Assembly (NCBI RefSeq): GCF_024721315.2
Contig: NZ_JANFAK020000008.1
Coordinates: 1-64,000, forward strand
Source: Streptomyces sp. Isolate_45
GTDB taxonomy: Bacteria > Actinomycetota > Actinomycetes > Streptomycetales > Streptomycetaceae
Reading direction: 5' to 3'
DNA: 64,000 bases
Shown here: positions 31,860 to 40,749 of the stretch, one piece after another
How positions within the stretch are numbered: position 1 is the stretch's first letter
Layout of the letters: every line of letters starts with the position of its first letter
Position numbers and translations under genes: made by a program
The notes under the pieces: model-generated
What the model was told of the DNA's origin: nothing
Database searches by the model: none
The model's input: only the letters and a program-made list of their open reading frames with translations

Positions 31860-33592
31860 TGACCGAGAACGACAGGATGTGGGCCTTCGGGGGCACCCTG
31901 TTCGGCGGTGCGGTGACCTTGGCCGCCGCCTCCTGGGCGGGGGCCGCGGCGGGCGCGGTGCTGACCGGGGAGGAAGTCGCCCCCCTATCCCCGGTGACCG
32001 TCTACCGCATGGCCACCGAGTGGGCATCGGTGTGGCCCCACTCCCAGACCGCTTCCGCGATCGGCGCCGGCCTCTTCGACGTCGCCGTCGTCGTCCTGGT
32101 GGTCTGGGGTCTGCGGGTCTGCCTGAAGTGGTTCCGCAACGGCAGCAGCCTGGCCACCCTGCACCAGGTGCGCGAGCTCGCGCCCAAGGGGGCGGCCCTC
32201 TCCGCAACCCGGCTGCGGGCCTCCCTGAGGGACGTGAAGCCGAGGGAGCTCGCGGCCCGGGACCGGGGCGTGCTGCTGGGCGACCACCTGCCGTCCGGTG
32301 TCGAGCTGCGCGGGAGCGACGAGGACACCTACGTCGCCATCATGGCGCCGCGAGCCGGCAAGTCCACCGCGCTGGCGATCCCGGTCGCCGACGAGGCACC
32401 GGGCGCCCTGTTGATGACCAGCAACAAGGCCGATGTCTACGCGGCGACTCTTCGCCGTCGCGGCCAGATCGGTGAGACGTTCCTGTTCGACACCCAAGGG
32501 GTGGCGCAGGCCGAGCGGGGCGTTTGGGTCGATCTCGTGGCCCAGGCCGAGACCCTGGAAGGCGCCGAGCGCCTTGCCGGGCACTTCGTCAATCAGATCA
32601 CGTCCGAGCAGGGCGACCCGTTCTGGAGTCAGGCTGCCGGAGACCTCCTCACCGGCCTGTTCCGGGCCGCGTGGTGGGAGGGGGCCACCATTCGAGAGGT
32701 GATGCAGTGGCTCTCGGACCCGAAGGAGAAGGCCCCGTTGCGCGTGCTGTACCAGCACGAGGCGGTCCTCGCCGAGCAGGTCGACTCCTCGATCAACATC
32801 GCCGAGGAAACCCAGTCGGGCATCTACCAGAATGCCCGAACCGCCATGAGCGCGCTGCGAGATGAGAAGGTCCTCGCGTGGGTCACCCCCGACAAGGACA
32901 GGCCGCGCTTCGACCCCGAGGCCTTCGCCACCAGCAAGGACACGCTGTACCTGCTGAGCAAGAAGGGCGGCCCGTCCTCGGCGCTGGTCGCCGCGGTCGC
33001 CGACGCCGTGTTCACCGCCGGCACCGAGGCGGGCGAGCGCAACGGCGGCCGCCTGCCCGAGCCGATGCGCGCCGTCCTGGACGAGGCCGCCAACATTTGC
33101 AAGATCGGCGACTTGCCCGATCTCTACAGCCACCTCGGATCCCGAGGCATCACACCGATGGTCATCCTCCAGTCCTACCGTCAGGGCGTGAAGTCCTGGG
33201 GGGAGGTCGGCATGGACTCGATGTGGTCGGCCGCCACGAAGAAGATCATCGGTGTGGGTATCGACGACGCGAAGTTCGCGCAGGACATCTCCACCCTGAC
33301 CGGCGCGCACTACGTCGAGCGCGGCTCCTACTCCAAGGGGAAGGAGGGCTACTCACGCAGCTACAGCGAGCAGCGCGAGCAGGTCCTCGACCCCGCCGAG
33401 ATCCGCGCCATGAGGAAGGGCACAGCGCTGCTGATGTCGACCGGCATGCCCGTTGCCCAGATCGCGCTGAGGCCCTGGTACGCCGAGAAGGCCATGGCGC
33501 ACATCGGACCGCAGATGAAGGAAGAGGAGGCGGCGATCACCAAGCGCGCCGTCGCCGCGTACGAGCAACGGAAGGCCGCACGCCGTGGCTGA
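31856..33592 (+). CDS. VirD4/TraG-like coupling ATPase
   Basis: The 578-residue protein has two N-terminal membrane helices (GGTLFGGAVTLAAASWAG and GLFDVAVVVLVVWGLRVCLK), a Walker A at about residue 162 (MAPRAGKST) and a Walker B near 404 (RAVLDEAANICKIGDLPDLY), the TraG/VirD4 signature. GSRGITPMVILQSYRQG is also typical. It docks the relaxase-DNA complex to the channel. It is coupled to VirB4 (ATGA) and to the following DUF4913-like gene (8-base overlap). Confidence 0.92.
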   Translation: MMTENDRMWAFGGTLFGGAVTLAAASWAGAAAGAVLTGEEVAPLSPVTVYRMATEWASVWPHSQTASAIGAGLFDVAVVVLVVWGLRVCLKWFRNGSSLATLHQVRELAPKGAALSATRLRASLRDVKPRELAARDRGVLLGDHLPSGVELRGSDEDTYVAIMAPRAGKSTALAIPVADEAPGALLMTSNKADVYAATLRRRGQIGETFLFDTQGVAQAERGVWVDLVAQAETLEGAERLAGHFVNQITSEQGDPFWSQAAGDLLTGLFRAAWWEGATIREVMQWLSDPKEKAPLRVLYQHEAVLAEQVDSSINIAEETQSGIYQNARTAMSALRDEKVLAWVTPDKDRPRFDPEAFATSKDTLYLLSKKGGPSSALVAAVADAVFTAGTEAGERNGGRLPEPMRAVLDEAANICKIGDLPDLYSHLGSRGITPMVILQSYRQGVKSWGEVGMDSMWSAATKKIIGVGIDDAKFAQDISTLTGAHYVERGSYSKGKEGYSRSYSEQREQVLDPAEIRAMRKGTALLMSTGMPVAQIALRPWYAEKAMAHIGPQMKEEEAAITKRAVAAYEQRKAARRG

Positions 33593-34148
33593 TGACGAAG
33601 GACTGCCCGACTTCGACGTGCCGGTCGGACTCTTCCAGGACCTGGAGGACCTCAAGGCGACGGTCGCTCACCTGTCCAGCCAGATCCAGCAGCTGACCTC
33701 AGGAGTCGGCGATGACGGCGACGACGACGCGGCCGACGGTGATGAACCCGAGGACGAGGAGGAGCAGTTTCCTCCCTTCATCCTGCTGCTCGACCCCCCG
33801 CAGTACGACGATGAACTGCGGCTGCTGATCGAGTGGGTGGAGGGCGTGCTGGTGCCCGGCTACCTCGCCGAACCAAGCTCCGACGCCCGCTGGTGTCACG
33901 TGTGGTTCGAGCACCCAGTCGCCGTGGCCCGCCTGCACGCCGTGTGGCTGGCCTGGCAGGAACTGACGGACCCGGCCACCTGTGGATACACCGGCCCCAG
34001 CACATGGCACAGGGACCACCTCGACCCCTGTCTCAGGGAGCTCCGCCCCTCCACCGGACCGTTCGCGGGTTGCACGAAGTCCGAGCACCAAGTGGCTCAC
34101 CGACTGCCCAGCATCGTGCCGAGCGCATGGAGCCACTCCGAGGACTGA
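33585..34148 (+). CDS. DUF4913-like protein coupled to the coupling ATPase
   Basis: This 187-residue acidic protein starts at GTG within the end of the VirD4 gene. Residues 70-165 hold the DUF4913 pattern (LLIEWVEGVLVPGYLAE, RWCHVWFEHPVAVARLHAVW, WHRDHLDPCL, GPFAGC). An acidic linker (DDGDDDAADGDEPEDEEE) precedes it and a short coiled coil opens it (DLKATVAHLSSQIQQL). DUF4913 proteins are common in actinobacterial conjugative elements beside VirD4; their function is unknown. An adaptor between substrate and coupling protein is inferred. Confidence 0.8.
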   Translation: MADDEGLPDFDVPVGLFQDLEDLKATVAHLSSQIQQLTSGVGDDGDDDAADGDEPEDEEEQFPPFILLLDPPQYDDELRLLIEWVEGVLVPGYLAEPSSDARWCHVWFEHPVAVARLHAVWLAWQELTDPATCGYTGPSTWHRDHLDPCLRELRPSTGPFAGCTKSEHQVAHRLPSIVPSAWSHSED

Positions 34149-34282
34149 CCGGTCGGCGGCCGCAGGGTCCAACGGATTCGCGGCCGCTGCCAGCCTGCCC
34201 TGGTCCCCTGGCAGCCCTTTCGATCCCCGTTACCGCAGCGGGCCCGTCCCCGCTCCGGGACAGGCTCGCTTGTGGCGGCGGT

Positions 34283-35617
34283 TCAGCGCTGGAGCAGCGT
34301 CCTCGCGCGGTCGTGCAGGTCCCGGGCCAGCGGGTTGGTGGTGCGCGGCGCGACGGTGGAGATCAGGGTGCGGACTCGGTCGTCGCACCGCCCGGACTGC
34401 ACGTGCGGGTAGTCGTCTAGGACCTTGCCCCAGGTGGTGACGGCTTCTTCCATGCGGCCGGCCTGCCATTGTCGTTCGGCGAGCATGGCGTTGTACCGGA
34501 CACGTGTCCGGCGGTGGGTCGGCTCGCGGAGCCGGTCGGCGAGTTCCATGGACTCGATCGATCCGGTGATGTCGCCCAGCTCGTACCGGACCTGACCGAT
34601 GTGGTAGCTGAGCGCGCTCGGGTTGTAGGACCCAAGGGCCTTGGCCCGCGACTCGGCCTTCTCCATGGCGGTCTCGGCCGTCTTGATGTGGGCGAGGGCG
34701 GCCGGCCGGTCACCGTCCTGAGCGGCGGCGTGCGCCTGCTGTCCGGAGAGGAACGCGAGCATTCGCGGCCCTGCCTGTGGGGACGCCGACGATGCTGATT
34801 CCGCCAGCCGCACCGCCTGTCGGGTGTGCCCGAGGTCCACGGCCTGCACGCTCATCCCTCTCAGGGTCGTGCAGTACGTGAGGTGATCGCCGGCCCGCAG
34901 GGCAAGGTCCAAGGCCTTCTCGTAGTACCGCTGCGCGAGGCCGTCCTCACGTTCGTCCATCGCCATGAACCCGGTCAGGTAGAGGTGGTCAGCGGCCGCC
35001 GACAGCATCGCCTTCCGCACCGGTTCCGACGCCTGCGCCTTGAGGTGCGGGATGATCGTATTGACGAGGAGCGCGGCCGCCATCGGCCGGGCCATACGGC
35101 CGCCGTACTCGTCATCCAGGGTGCTGATGCGTTCCGTCAGCGCGATCACCGTCTCCACTTCGGGCATGCCGATGCGGGCGTGCGGGTCAGAATCCAGCCG
35201 GGACAGGCGCGCGGTGATCTCCTGCCAGCCGGGAACCGCAAGGGACGCCGAGAACACGATGCCCCTGATCGTGGTCCGCCTTGACGGGTCCATATCAGCC
35301 CTCCCCAGATCCATCAGCCCTTCCACGGTATCCGCCGGCTTGTCCGTCAGGTCAGGGGCGGCGGCGAATCCGGCTTCGTGCGCGGTGATCGGCCGCCCGA
35401 GACGTCGCGACAGCGCCTCCAGGATCAGAGGGCGCACGGCCGGGCGAGGGAGGGCACCGGTCATCCAGTGACGCACTGACGACTCGTCATAGCCGAACTC
35501 GCGGCCCTGCTCGCGGGCGACGCGGGACACGGCTCGGATGAAGTCGCCGTTGGTCCAGCCCGTCTCGATGAACAGCCTGGTCAGAGCTTCATTCGGAGTG
35601 CGCTCGCGAGTGGCCAC
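34283..35617 (-). CDS. XRE/TPR-type regulator beside the peptide/synthetase cluster
   Basis: The GTG at 35617 is chosen for GGGGAG 9 bases upstream. The 444-residue protein has an N-terminal helix-turn-helix (VAREQGREFGYDESSVRHWM, about residues 25-60) and then about 330 residues of TPR-like helical pairs (YYEKALDLALRAGDHLTYCT; ALSYHIGQVRYELGDITGSI). This architecture is common beside streptomycete specialised-metabolite clusters, where a small ligand or peptide may bind the repeats. It is transcribed away from the peptide/synthetase genes and probably controls the intergenic region 35618-35822. Confidence 0.75.
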   Translation of the reverse strand: MATRERTPNEALTRLFIETGWTNGDFIRAVSRVAREQGREFGYDESSVRHWMTGALPRPAVRPLILEALSRRLGRPITAHEAGFAAAPDLTDKPADTVEGLMDLGRADMDPSRRTTIRGIVFSASLAVPGWQEITARLSRLDSDPHARIGMPEVETVIALTERISTLDDEYGGRMARPMAAALLVNTIIPHLKAQASEPVRKAMLSAAADHLYLTGFMAMDEREDGLAQRYYEKALDLALRAGDHLTYCTTLRGMSVQAVDLGHTRQAVRLAESASSASPQAGPRMLAFLSGQQAHAAAQDGDRPAALAHIKTAETAMEKAESRAKALGSYNPSALSYHIGQVRYELGDITGSIESMELADRLREPTHRRTRVRYNAMLAERQWQAGRMEEAVTTWGKVLDDYPHVQSGRCDDRVRTLISTVAPRTTNPLARDLHDRARTLLQR

Positions 35618-35822
35618 AGTGCAAGTCTCCCCGGAATTCAAGGTGTTCAAGGCCTGCTGTCGGCACCACCGTACTCACTTTGCGTGCTCGGCGGTTCACT
35701 CGATACATGCCATCCAGGGTGGAGAAGTCCCGGGTGGCGCACGCACCCGCCGAGCGGCGGTTCGCGCGGCCCTGCGCGAAGCGCGGGCCGCTGCGTCAAA
35801 TCGATTCAGGGAGGCGACGTCA
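35618..35822. promoter_or_regulatory. Intergenic region upstream of the peptide/synthetase cluster
   Basis: These 205 bp hold promoters in both directions. The motif TTCAAGGTGTTCAAGG (35638-35653), a direct repeat of TTCAAGG, lies close to the regulator start and could be its binding site. No clear promoter hexamers were assigned. Confidence 0.4.
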
Positions 35823-36080
35823 ATGACTCGACAGACCGGCGCGGAGCCCGCCGGCTTGCAAGCCCCGTACCGGGTCGGGGAGTGGGTGAGGGGCTGGACC
35901 CTGCCCGACTCCGGCGGCCACGAGCAGCCCGAGGAGTGCGAAGGGGAGGTGGTCCAGGTCGGATCCGGCTGGGACGGCGTGGACGCCCACATCGCCTACC
36001 TGTGGGTACGAATGGCGTCCGGACGAGAGCAGCGCCTGGCCGTACGGGGCTCGGCTCGTACGGATCGGCCCGAGCCCTGA
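35823..36080 (+). CDS. Small hypothetical protein opening the peptide/synthetase cluster
   Basis: The ATG follows AGGGAGGCGACGTCA. The 85-residue acidic product (MTRQTGAEPAGLQAPYRVGE) has a strand-rich core (ECEGEVVQVGSGWDGVDAHI, then YLWVRMASGREQRLAVRG), suggesting a small beta-barrel, and may bind a peptide or nucleic acid. It overlaps the next small frame by 4 bases if that starts at CTG. The family is unknown. Confidence 0.6.
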   Translation: MTRQTGAEPAGLQAPYRVGEWVRGWTLPDSGGHEQPEECEGEVVQVGSGWDGVDAHIAYLWVRMASGREQRLAVRGSARTDRPEP

Positions 36081-36259
36081 GCGGGCACGCCCGGCTGCGC
36101 ACCCCGCCGCGCAACGGTTTCGGGGGACTGGTCCTGATCGCGGCGAACAGCGTCGGCCTGGCTCTGGTCGCGGCGACCGCGACCGCGGAAGCCGTCCCGG
36201 TTCCGGCCGCCCACATCTCGAACACCCCGTTCAACCTGCCCTACGAGGAGGATGAGTGA
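36077..36259 (+). CDS. Candidate 60-residue peptide, CTG start, coupled to both neighbours
   Basis: The frame has no ATG, GTG or TTG after 36002, yet coding-like codon use continues from about 36077 to the TGA at 36257-36259, which overlaps the methyltransferase GTG (GTGA). A CTG at 36077 overlaps the previous stop as CTGA, mimicking the usual coupling. The product begins SGHARLRTPPRNGFGG, has a hydrophobic stretch (GLVLIAANSVGLALVAATAT) and ends HISNTPFNLPYEEDE. It could be a natural-product precursor peptide or a small membrane peptide. GTG 36002 would give 85 residues but overlaps the previous gene heavily. Confidence 0.4.
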   Translation: MSGHARLRTPPRNGFGGLVLIAANSVGLALVAATATAEAVPVPAAHISNTPFNLPYEEDE

Positions 36260-37137
36260 CCACGATCAGCGAGCCCATGCCGTACGTCGACCTGCTCGCC
36301 CTGGTCGGCGAGACCAATCGATGCCCCGGCGGCAAGCGGGCCATCTCCCGTCTCGCCCACACGATGCACCTCGGCCCTCGCCACCACGTGCTGGAGGTCG
36401 GCTCGAACACGGGGTTCACCTCGATCGAGCTGGCCGCGCTCACCGGTTGCCAGGCGGACGGGATCGAGGTCAACCCGGCAGCCGTCGCCGAAGCCAACCG
36501 CGCCGCCGCCCGCTTGCCGGCCCACATCGGTGAGCGGGTCGCCTTCCACACCGGCGACGTCCGTGCCCTGCCCTGGGACGCCGACACCTTCGACGCCATC
36601 GTGTGCGGCGGAGCGCTCGGCTTCGTCACCGACCGGCCCGCGGCGTTCGCGGAGATCCGCCGCGTCGTACGCCCGCTCGGCATGATGTCGATCACCCACC
36701 TGTACTACCGCAGCACCCCACCCCCCGAGCTGTCCGGACGCCTCGCCGACATCCTCGGGTTCACGGTCCCGGTCTACGGGTGGGAGCAGTGGCTGAGCGA
36801 CCTGGCTCCGGACGGCTGGGAGATCTACCACCTGGACCGAAGGCCCATGGCCGCCCGGCCCGCGCACGTGGTCGACGCCTACGTCGACGCCCTGACCGGC
36901 ACCCCCCGAATCGAAGCGCTGCCGGGCGAGGAGCGTGCCCGGGTTCGCGAGCAGTGGCGCGAGGTGAGCCACCTGTTCAACTCCAACCATGCGCACCTGG
37001 GGGTCATGGAGCTCGTCCTGCGCCGGCCGATGCGCGACGACGTCCCGGAGCAGCCGGAGCTGTTCATCGAACCGGGAGCGTACGACCCCCACTTCGAGCA
37101 CGGGTTCGTTCCCCTGACGGAATCGGAGACGATCTGA
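36256..37137 (+). CDS. Class I SAM-dependent methyltransferase
   Basis: The 293-residue protein starts at GTG, overlapping the peptide frame. SAM-binding motif I is at about residues 44-55 (VLEVGSNTGFTSIELAA), followed by the acidic residue of motif II (GIEVNPAAVAEAN), motif III (FDAIVCGGALGFV) and post-motif (LGMMSITHLYYR). The C-terminal 100 residues probably select the substrate. The stop overlaps the next ATG by one base. The substrate is unknown; the neighbouring peptide or a nucleotide conjugate are candidates. Confidence 0.85.
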   Translation: MTTISEPMPYVDLLALVGETNRCPGGKRAISRLAHTMHLGPRHHVLEVGSNTGFTSIELAALTGCQADGIEVNPAAVAEANRAAARLPAHIGERVAFHTGDVRALPWDADTFDAIVCGGALGFVTDRPAAFAEIRRVVRPLGMMSITHLYYRSTPPPELSGRLADILGFTVPVYGWEQWLSDLAPDGWEIYHLDRRPMAARPAHVVDAYVDALTGTPRIEALPGEERARVREQWREVSHLFNSNHAHLGVMELVLRRPMRDDVPEQPELFIEPGAYDPHFEHGFVPLTESETI

Positions 37138-38168
37138 TGACGACCGCCACCAGCATCCCGCCGTTGTGGTCGGATCCCGGCCGGTACCTGGACCTCATGG
37201 ACTCCCCGTGGGGGCGCACGTTGGTCACCATGCAGGACGCCCTGTCCTACGCCACCGCCCGTTTCTGGGCGGACCGGCGCGTGTCGACCCTGCACCTGCC
37301 GGTGACCACCGGGGCGGTCTCCTCCCCGATGGGTCTCGGCTCCGACTCCCAGCCGGTCAAGGCCCGCATGTTCGGCAAGGACGTGTACCTCGCGGACAGC
37401 ATGCAGTTCACGCTGGAGTACGGGTGCCGCATGGCCGGCTCGGGCTGCTACTACCTCATGCCGTCCTTCCGCGGCGAGGACCCCGACAACAGTCACCTTT
37501 GCCAGTTCTTCCACAGCGAGGCAGAACTGCCCGGCGGCCTGGACACCACCATGGCCACGGTGGAGGACTACATCCGCCACCTGGCCCGGCACCTGCTCAC
37601 CGCCTGCCCGGACACCGTCCGCGCCGCGGCGGGCACGGTCACCCATCTTGAAGAGATCGCCGACGGCCACGGCCCGTTCGAACGGATGACGTTCGACGCG
37701 GCGGCCCGGCTGCTGGGCCACGACCCCGACCTGATCCGTACCGGAACCGCGCCCGGCCGGCGCCCCTGGCGCACGCTCACCCGCCGGGCCGAGCGGCTCC
37801 TCATCGAACGCTGCAAGAGCCCGGTCTGGGTCACCCACTACGACCACCTGGCCGTGCCCTTCTACCAGGCCTTCGCCGACGACAGCCGGCAGAGCGCCCT
37901 CAACGCCGACCTGCTGTTCGGCCTCGGTGAGATCGTCGGCGCGGGGGAGCGGCACATCAGCGCCGAGCAGGTGCGGGCCGCGCTCGCCCTGCACCACGTC
38001 GGCGAGGACTCCTACCTCTGGTACCTCGCGATGCGCGAGCGGCGGCCGCTGCATACCTCCGGCTTCGGGATGGGGGTCGAGCGGTTCCTGATGTGGGCGC
38101 TCGACCACCATGACATCCGTGACCTCCAGATCCTGACCCGCGTCAACGGGCAGGACTGCGTTCCCTAG
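37137..38168 (+). CDS. Free-standing class II synthetase core resembling AsnRS/AspRS
   Basis: The 343-residue protein has class II motif 2 at about residues 107-130 (YYLMPSFRGEDPDNSHLCQF) and motif 3 near 309 (GFGMGVERFLMW), with AELPGGLDTTMATVEDYIR after motif 2. These match the AsnRS/AspRS catalytic core, but there is no N-terminal anticodon-binding OB domain. Paralogues of this kind are asparagine synthetases or amino-acid-activating enzymes rather than tRNA synthetases. It probably makes an aminoacyl adenylate for amide formation, or is a decoy or resistant synthetase. It converges on the Nudix gene, sharing 4 bases. Confidence 0.8.
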   Translation: MTTATSIPPLWSDPGRYLDLMDSPWGRTLVTMQDALSYATARFWADRRVSTLHLPVTTGAVSSPMGLGSDSQPVKARMFGKDVYLADSMQFTLEYGCRMAGSGCYYLMPSFRGEDPDNSHLCQFFHSEAELPGGLDTTMATVEDYIRHLARHLLTACPDTVRAAAGTVTHLEEIADGHGPFERMTFDAAARLLGHDPDLIRTGTAPGRRPWRTLTRRAERLLIERCKSPVWVTHYDHLAVPFYQAFADDSRQSALNADLLFGLGEIVGAGERHISAEQVRAALALHHVGEDSYLWYLAMRERRPLHTSGFGMGVERFLMWALDHHDIRDLQILTRVNGQDCVP

Positions 38169-38614
38169 GCGGCCGCGCTCGTCCGGCCGAGTGCCGCCGT
38201 GGCCTGCTGCACACTGCGCAGTGTCCATGGCGGACAGGCGGCATCCAGCTCCAGGGCGGGCAGCGTCACCCACCGGATGTCCGCCACCTCTTCCGGTGAG
38301 GCGATCACCGGTCGGGCGCCCTCGGGGAGTTCGCCGGCGAGGACCACGTTGATGACGGGACTGCCGGTGTCCGTGACGAAGAACGCGGACTCCGCGTAGG
38401 ACAGCTCCACTCCGTCCAGGTCCACGCCGATCTCTTCCAGGACCTCCCGGCGGGCGGTGTCGGTGATCACGTCACCGCCCGGAGTGTCCGCGTCGACGGT
38501 CCCGCCGACCAGCGACAGGGTTCCCGCCGCGTGCTCCTCCTTCAGCCCGCGCACGATCAGCAGCCATTCATCGCCACGGCGCAGCGCCACGTCCACATTG
38601 ACCGAATACCTCAC
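38165..38614 (-). CDS. Nudix hydrolase
   Basis: The 149-residue protein has the Nudix box at about residues 36-65 (GGTVDADTPGGDVITDTARR, then EVLEEIGVDL), with the REVLEEIG core intact and an insertion after the first glycines. Length and fold are typical of MutT-type proteins. It is the only minus-strand gene in the block and its stop overlaps the synthetase stop. Hydrolysis of a nucleotide or its conjugate is expected; the substrate is unknown. Confidence 0.9.
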   Translation of the reverse strand: MRYSVNVDVALRRGDEWLLIVRGLKEEHAAGTLSLVGGTVDADTPGGDVITDTARREVLEEIGVDLDGVELSYAESAFFVTDTGSPVINVVLAGELPEGARPVIASPEEVADIRWVTLPALELDAACPPWTLRSVQQATAALGRTSAAA

Positions 38615-38686
38615 GGCTCCTCCTCCAACCGGTCCCGCACGAGGGCCCGATGGTAGCGGCGGAGCCGGTGCCGGAGGTGCACATAT

Positions 38687-39727
38687 ATGCCGATCTCAGC
38701 CAAGCCCGACCGGTACGGCTTCTTCGCCTTCGACGGGGGCCTGCTTCACCAGCTGTCGGACGCCTACGGCCTGGGGCCCCTGACCGGCTTCCGGCCGGTT
38801 CTTCTCGACGGCGATCACGTCACCCTCATCGACATCCGATCCCAGACCAGCCGCAAGATGGTCATCGAGGCCGCCGACGGATCCCGCCTCTTCCTCAAGC
38901 AGATCCCCTGGTACTGCGAGACGGACACCCTCACGCTGGCCAGCGCCTGGCAGACACAGGCCACCGACGCCGGTCTCCCTGTCCCCCGGATCCTGCGCAC
39001 CACCGAGGGCAGCGCCTGGTACGACATCGGTGGCTCATCGTTCACCCTCACCGACTACGTTCCCGGCCGCCGCTACGCCGGCACCCCCCGCGACCGCGCC
39101 CAGGCCGGCCACACGATGGCCCTGCTCCACTCCACCCCCGCAGAGGTCCCCGCAGGTCCCGCCGAGGACGTCTTCGCCGGCGCCCTGGAACACATCGCCC
39201 TCACCCCCGACCTCACGCCCGTGCCGACGGCCGCGCTCGACCTCATGCGGCACGCGGTCCACTCCTGGACCGCCCAGGCGGCTGCGGCGGGCTGGGGATC
39301 GCTGACCGGACAGCTCACCCATGGGGACACCAACCCCTGGAACCTCATCTACACCGACACCTCGGCAGCCCTGATCGACTTCGACAACGCCCACCGGGGC
39401 CCCAGCCTTCGCGACGTCGCCGAAGCCGTCCTGTCCTTCTGCGCCGTCCGCTACCGCCAGGACACCACCAACTTCGCCCCCTGCGTACCCGGCCCGGTCG
39501 ACCGCGACCAGGCCGCCGACATCCTCACCGCCTACACCCGGATACGAGACCTCACCCCGCAGGAGCGGGCCTGCCTGCCGCCGGCCGCCGGCGCGGTCGC
39601 GGTGGGACTGGTCTGCCTGGGCCTCATGCGCGGCGACTACCCCCAAGACCTCGCGCACAGCCTGGCGATGTGGGCCACCGCAGTTCCCGACGACATGACC
39701 GGCCTCCTGGCGGAGGCGTGCCCGTGA
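38687..39727 (+). CDS. APH/homoserine-kinase-like phosphotransferase
   Basis: The 346-residue protein has the APH-family signature: Brenner motif near residue 211 (HGDTNPWNLIY) and the metal-binding DFD near 231 (AALIDFDNAHRGP), with the N-lobe lysine in SRLFLKQIP. Homologues phosphorylate amino alcohols or aminoglycosides. It could modify a pathway intermediate or inactivate a toxic product. The stop overlaps the next start (GTGA). The ATG start is not preceded by a strong ribosome site. Confidence 0.85.
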   Translation: MPISAKPDRYGFFAFDGGLLHQLSDAYGLGPLTGFRPVLLDGDHVTLIDIRSQTSRKMVIEAADGSRLFLKQIPWYCETDTLTLASAWQTQATDAGLPVPRILRTTEGSAWYDIGGSSFTLTDYVPGRRYAGTPRDRAQAGHTMALLHSTPAEVPAGPAEDVFAGALEHIALTPDLTPVPTAALDLMRHAVHSWTAQAAAAGWGSLTGQLTHGDTNPWNLIYTDTSAALIDFDNAHRGPSLRDVAEAVLSFCAVRYRQDTTNFAPCVPGPVDRDQAADILTAYTRIRDLTPQERACLPPAAGAVAVGLVCLGLMRGDYPQDLAHSLAMWATAVPDDMTGLLAEACP

Positions 39728-40749
39728 CGGCTCTCCTCCGACCGGCCGCACTCGCCCCCGGCGACACCCTCGCGTTGGTCACCCTCTCCTCCCCGGGTCC
39801 CGCCCACCACCCCGACGCCTACGCCCGAGGCATCGCCCACCTGCACGCCGCGGGCTTCCGCACGGTGACTACACCGACCACGACCGGCCGCGCCGGTTGG
39901 ACGAGCGGAACCCCCCGCCAGCGCGCCGAAGACCTGAACGCCGCCTTCGCCGACCCCGCGATCAACGGAATCCTCACCACCATCGGCGGCAACCACACCG
40001 CACAACTTCTGCCCCACCTGGACTGGGCCACGATCGCCGCCAACCCCAAAGTGCTGTGCGGGTACTCGGACACCACCGTCCTGCACCACGCCATCCACCA
40101 CATGACCGGCATGGTCAGCTTCTACGGGCCCGCGGTCATCCCGCAGTGGGGCGAACACGGTCACCCCTTCCCCTACACCGCCGGCCACTTCCACACCGTC
40201 ACCACGAGCACCACCGGGCCCGGCCCCGTTCCGGTCTCCGGCTACCTCGTCGACGAGGACCACCGCACCGCCCAAGCCGCCCACAGGGCCCGAAAGACAC
40301 GCCCGGCGCCGCCGCGCCTGGCCCTGCGCCCCGGCCACGCCCTGGGACCGCTCGCCCCGTTCTGCCTGCCGTCCATGCGGCTCCTCACGGGGACCACGTG
40401 GCAACCGGATCTGAGCGGCCACATCCTGCTCCTGGACCTGAGCGATCACGCCTACCGCCCCGAGGACTTCGACGCCGACCTCACCCACCTGCGACAAACC
40501 GGCCTGATCCGCGACCCGGCCGCCGTCGTCATGCTGCGCACCCCAACCCGTCAGGACGCCACCGCCTACGCCCACGTCCTGTTCACGCACACCCGCGGCG
40601 GCTCCTACCCCGTACTGATCGGCATGGAGGGCGGCCACGTCGACCCCATGCCGACCTATCCCCTCGGCGTGGCCGCCACCCTCGACAGCACCACCCTGAC
40701 GATCACCGAACCGGCCGTCATCCCCAGGGAGGACCGACATGGCATCTGA
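39724..40749 (+). CDS. S66 (LD-carboxypeptidase/MccF-like) serine peptidase
   Basis: The 341-residue protein has the S66 nucleophile motif at Ser115 (VLCGYSDTTVLHHAIH), the preceding GGNHTAQLLPHLDW, and the histidine region (GGHVDPMPTYPLGVAATLD). Ser position and length match the MccF branch, which hydrolyses microcin C-type aminoacyl-adenylate analogues, or muramoyl-tetrapeptide carboxypeptidases. Beside a synthetase-core gene, MccF-like immunity or tailoring is attractive. It overlaps both neighbours. Confidence 0.8.
   Translation: MTALLRPAALAPGDTLALVTLSSPGPAHHPDAYARGIAHLHAAGFRTVTTPTTTGRAGWTSGTPRQRAEDLNAAFADPAINGILTTIGGNHTAQLLPHLDWATIAANPKVLCGYSDTTVLHHAIHHMTGMVSFYGPAVIPQWGEHGHPFPYTAGHFHTVTTSTTGPGPVPVSGYLVDEDHRTAQAAHRARKTRPAPPRLALRPGHALGPLAPFCLPSMRLLTGTTWQPDLSGHILLLDLSDHAYRPEDFDADLTHLRQTGLIRDPAAVVMLRTPTRQDATAYAHVLFTHTRGGSYPVLIGMEGGHVDPMPTYPLGVAATLDSTTLTITEPAVIPREDRHGI

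Noticed and set aside
36603..37136. N-terminal extension of the synthetase core into the methyltransferase
   Set aside because: The extension is Arg/His/Pro shadow sequence; ATG 37137 overlaps the upstream stop and starts the conserved fold.
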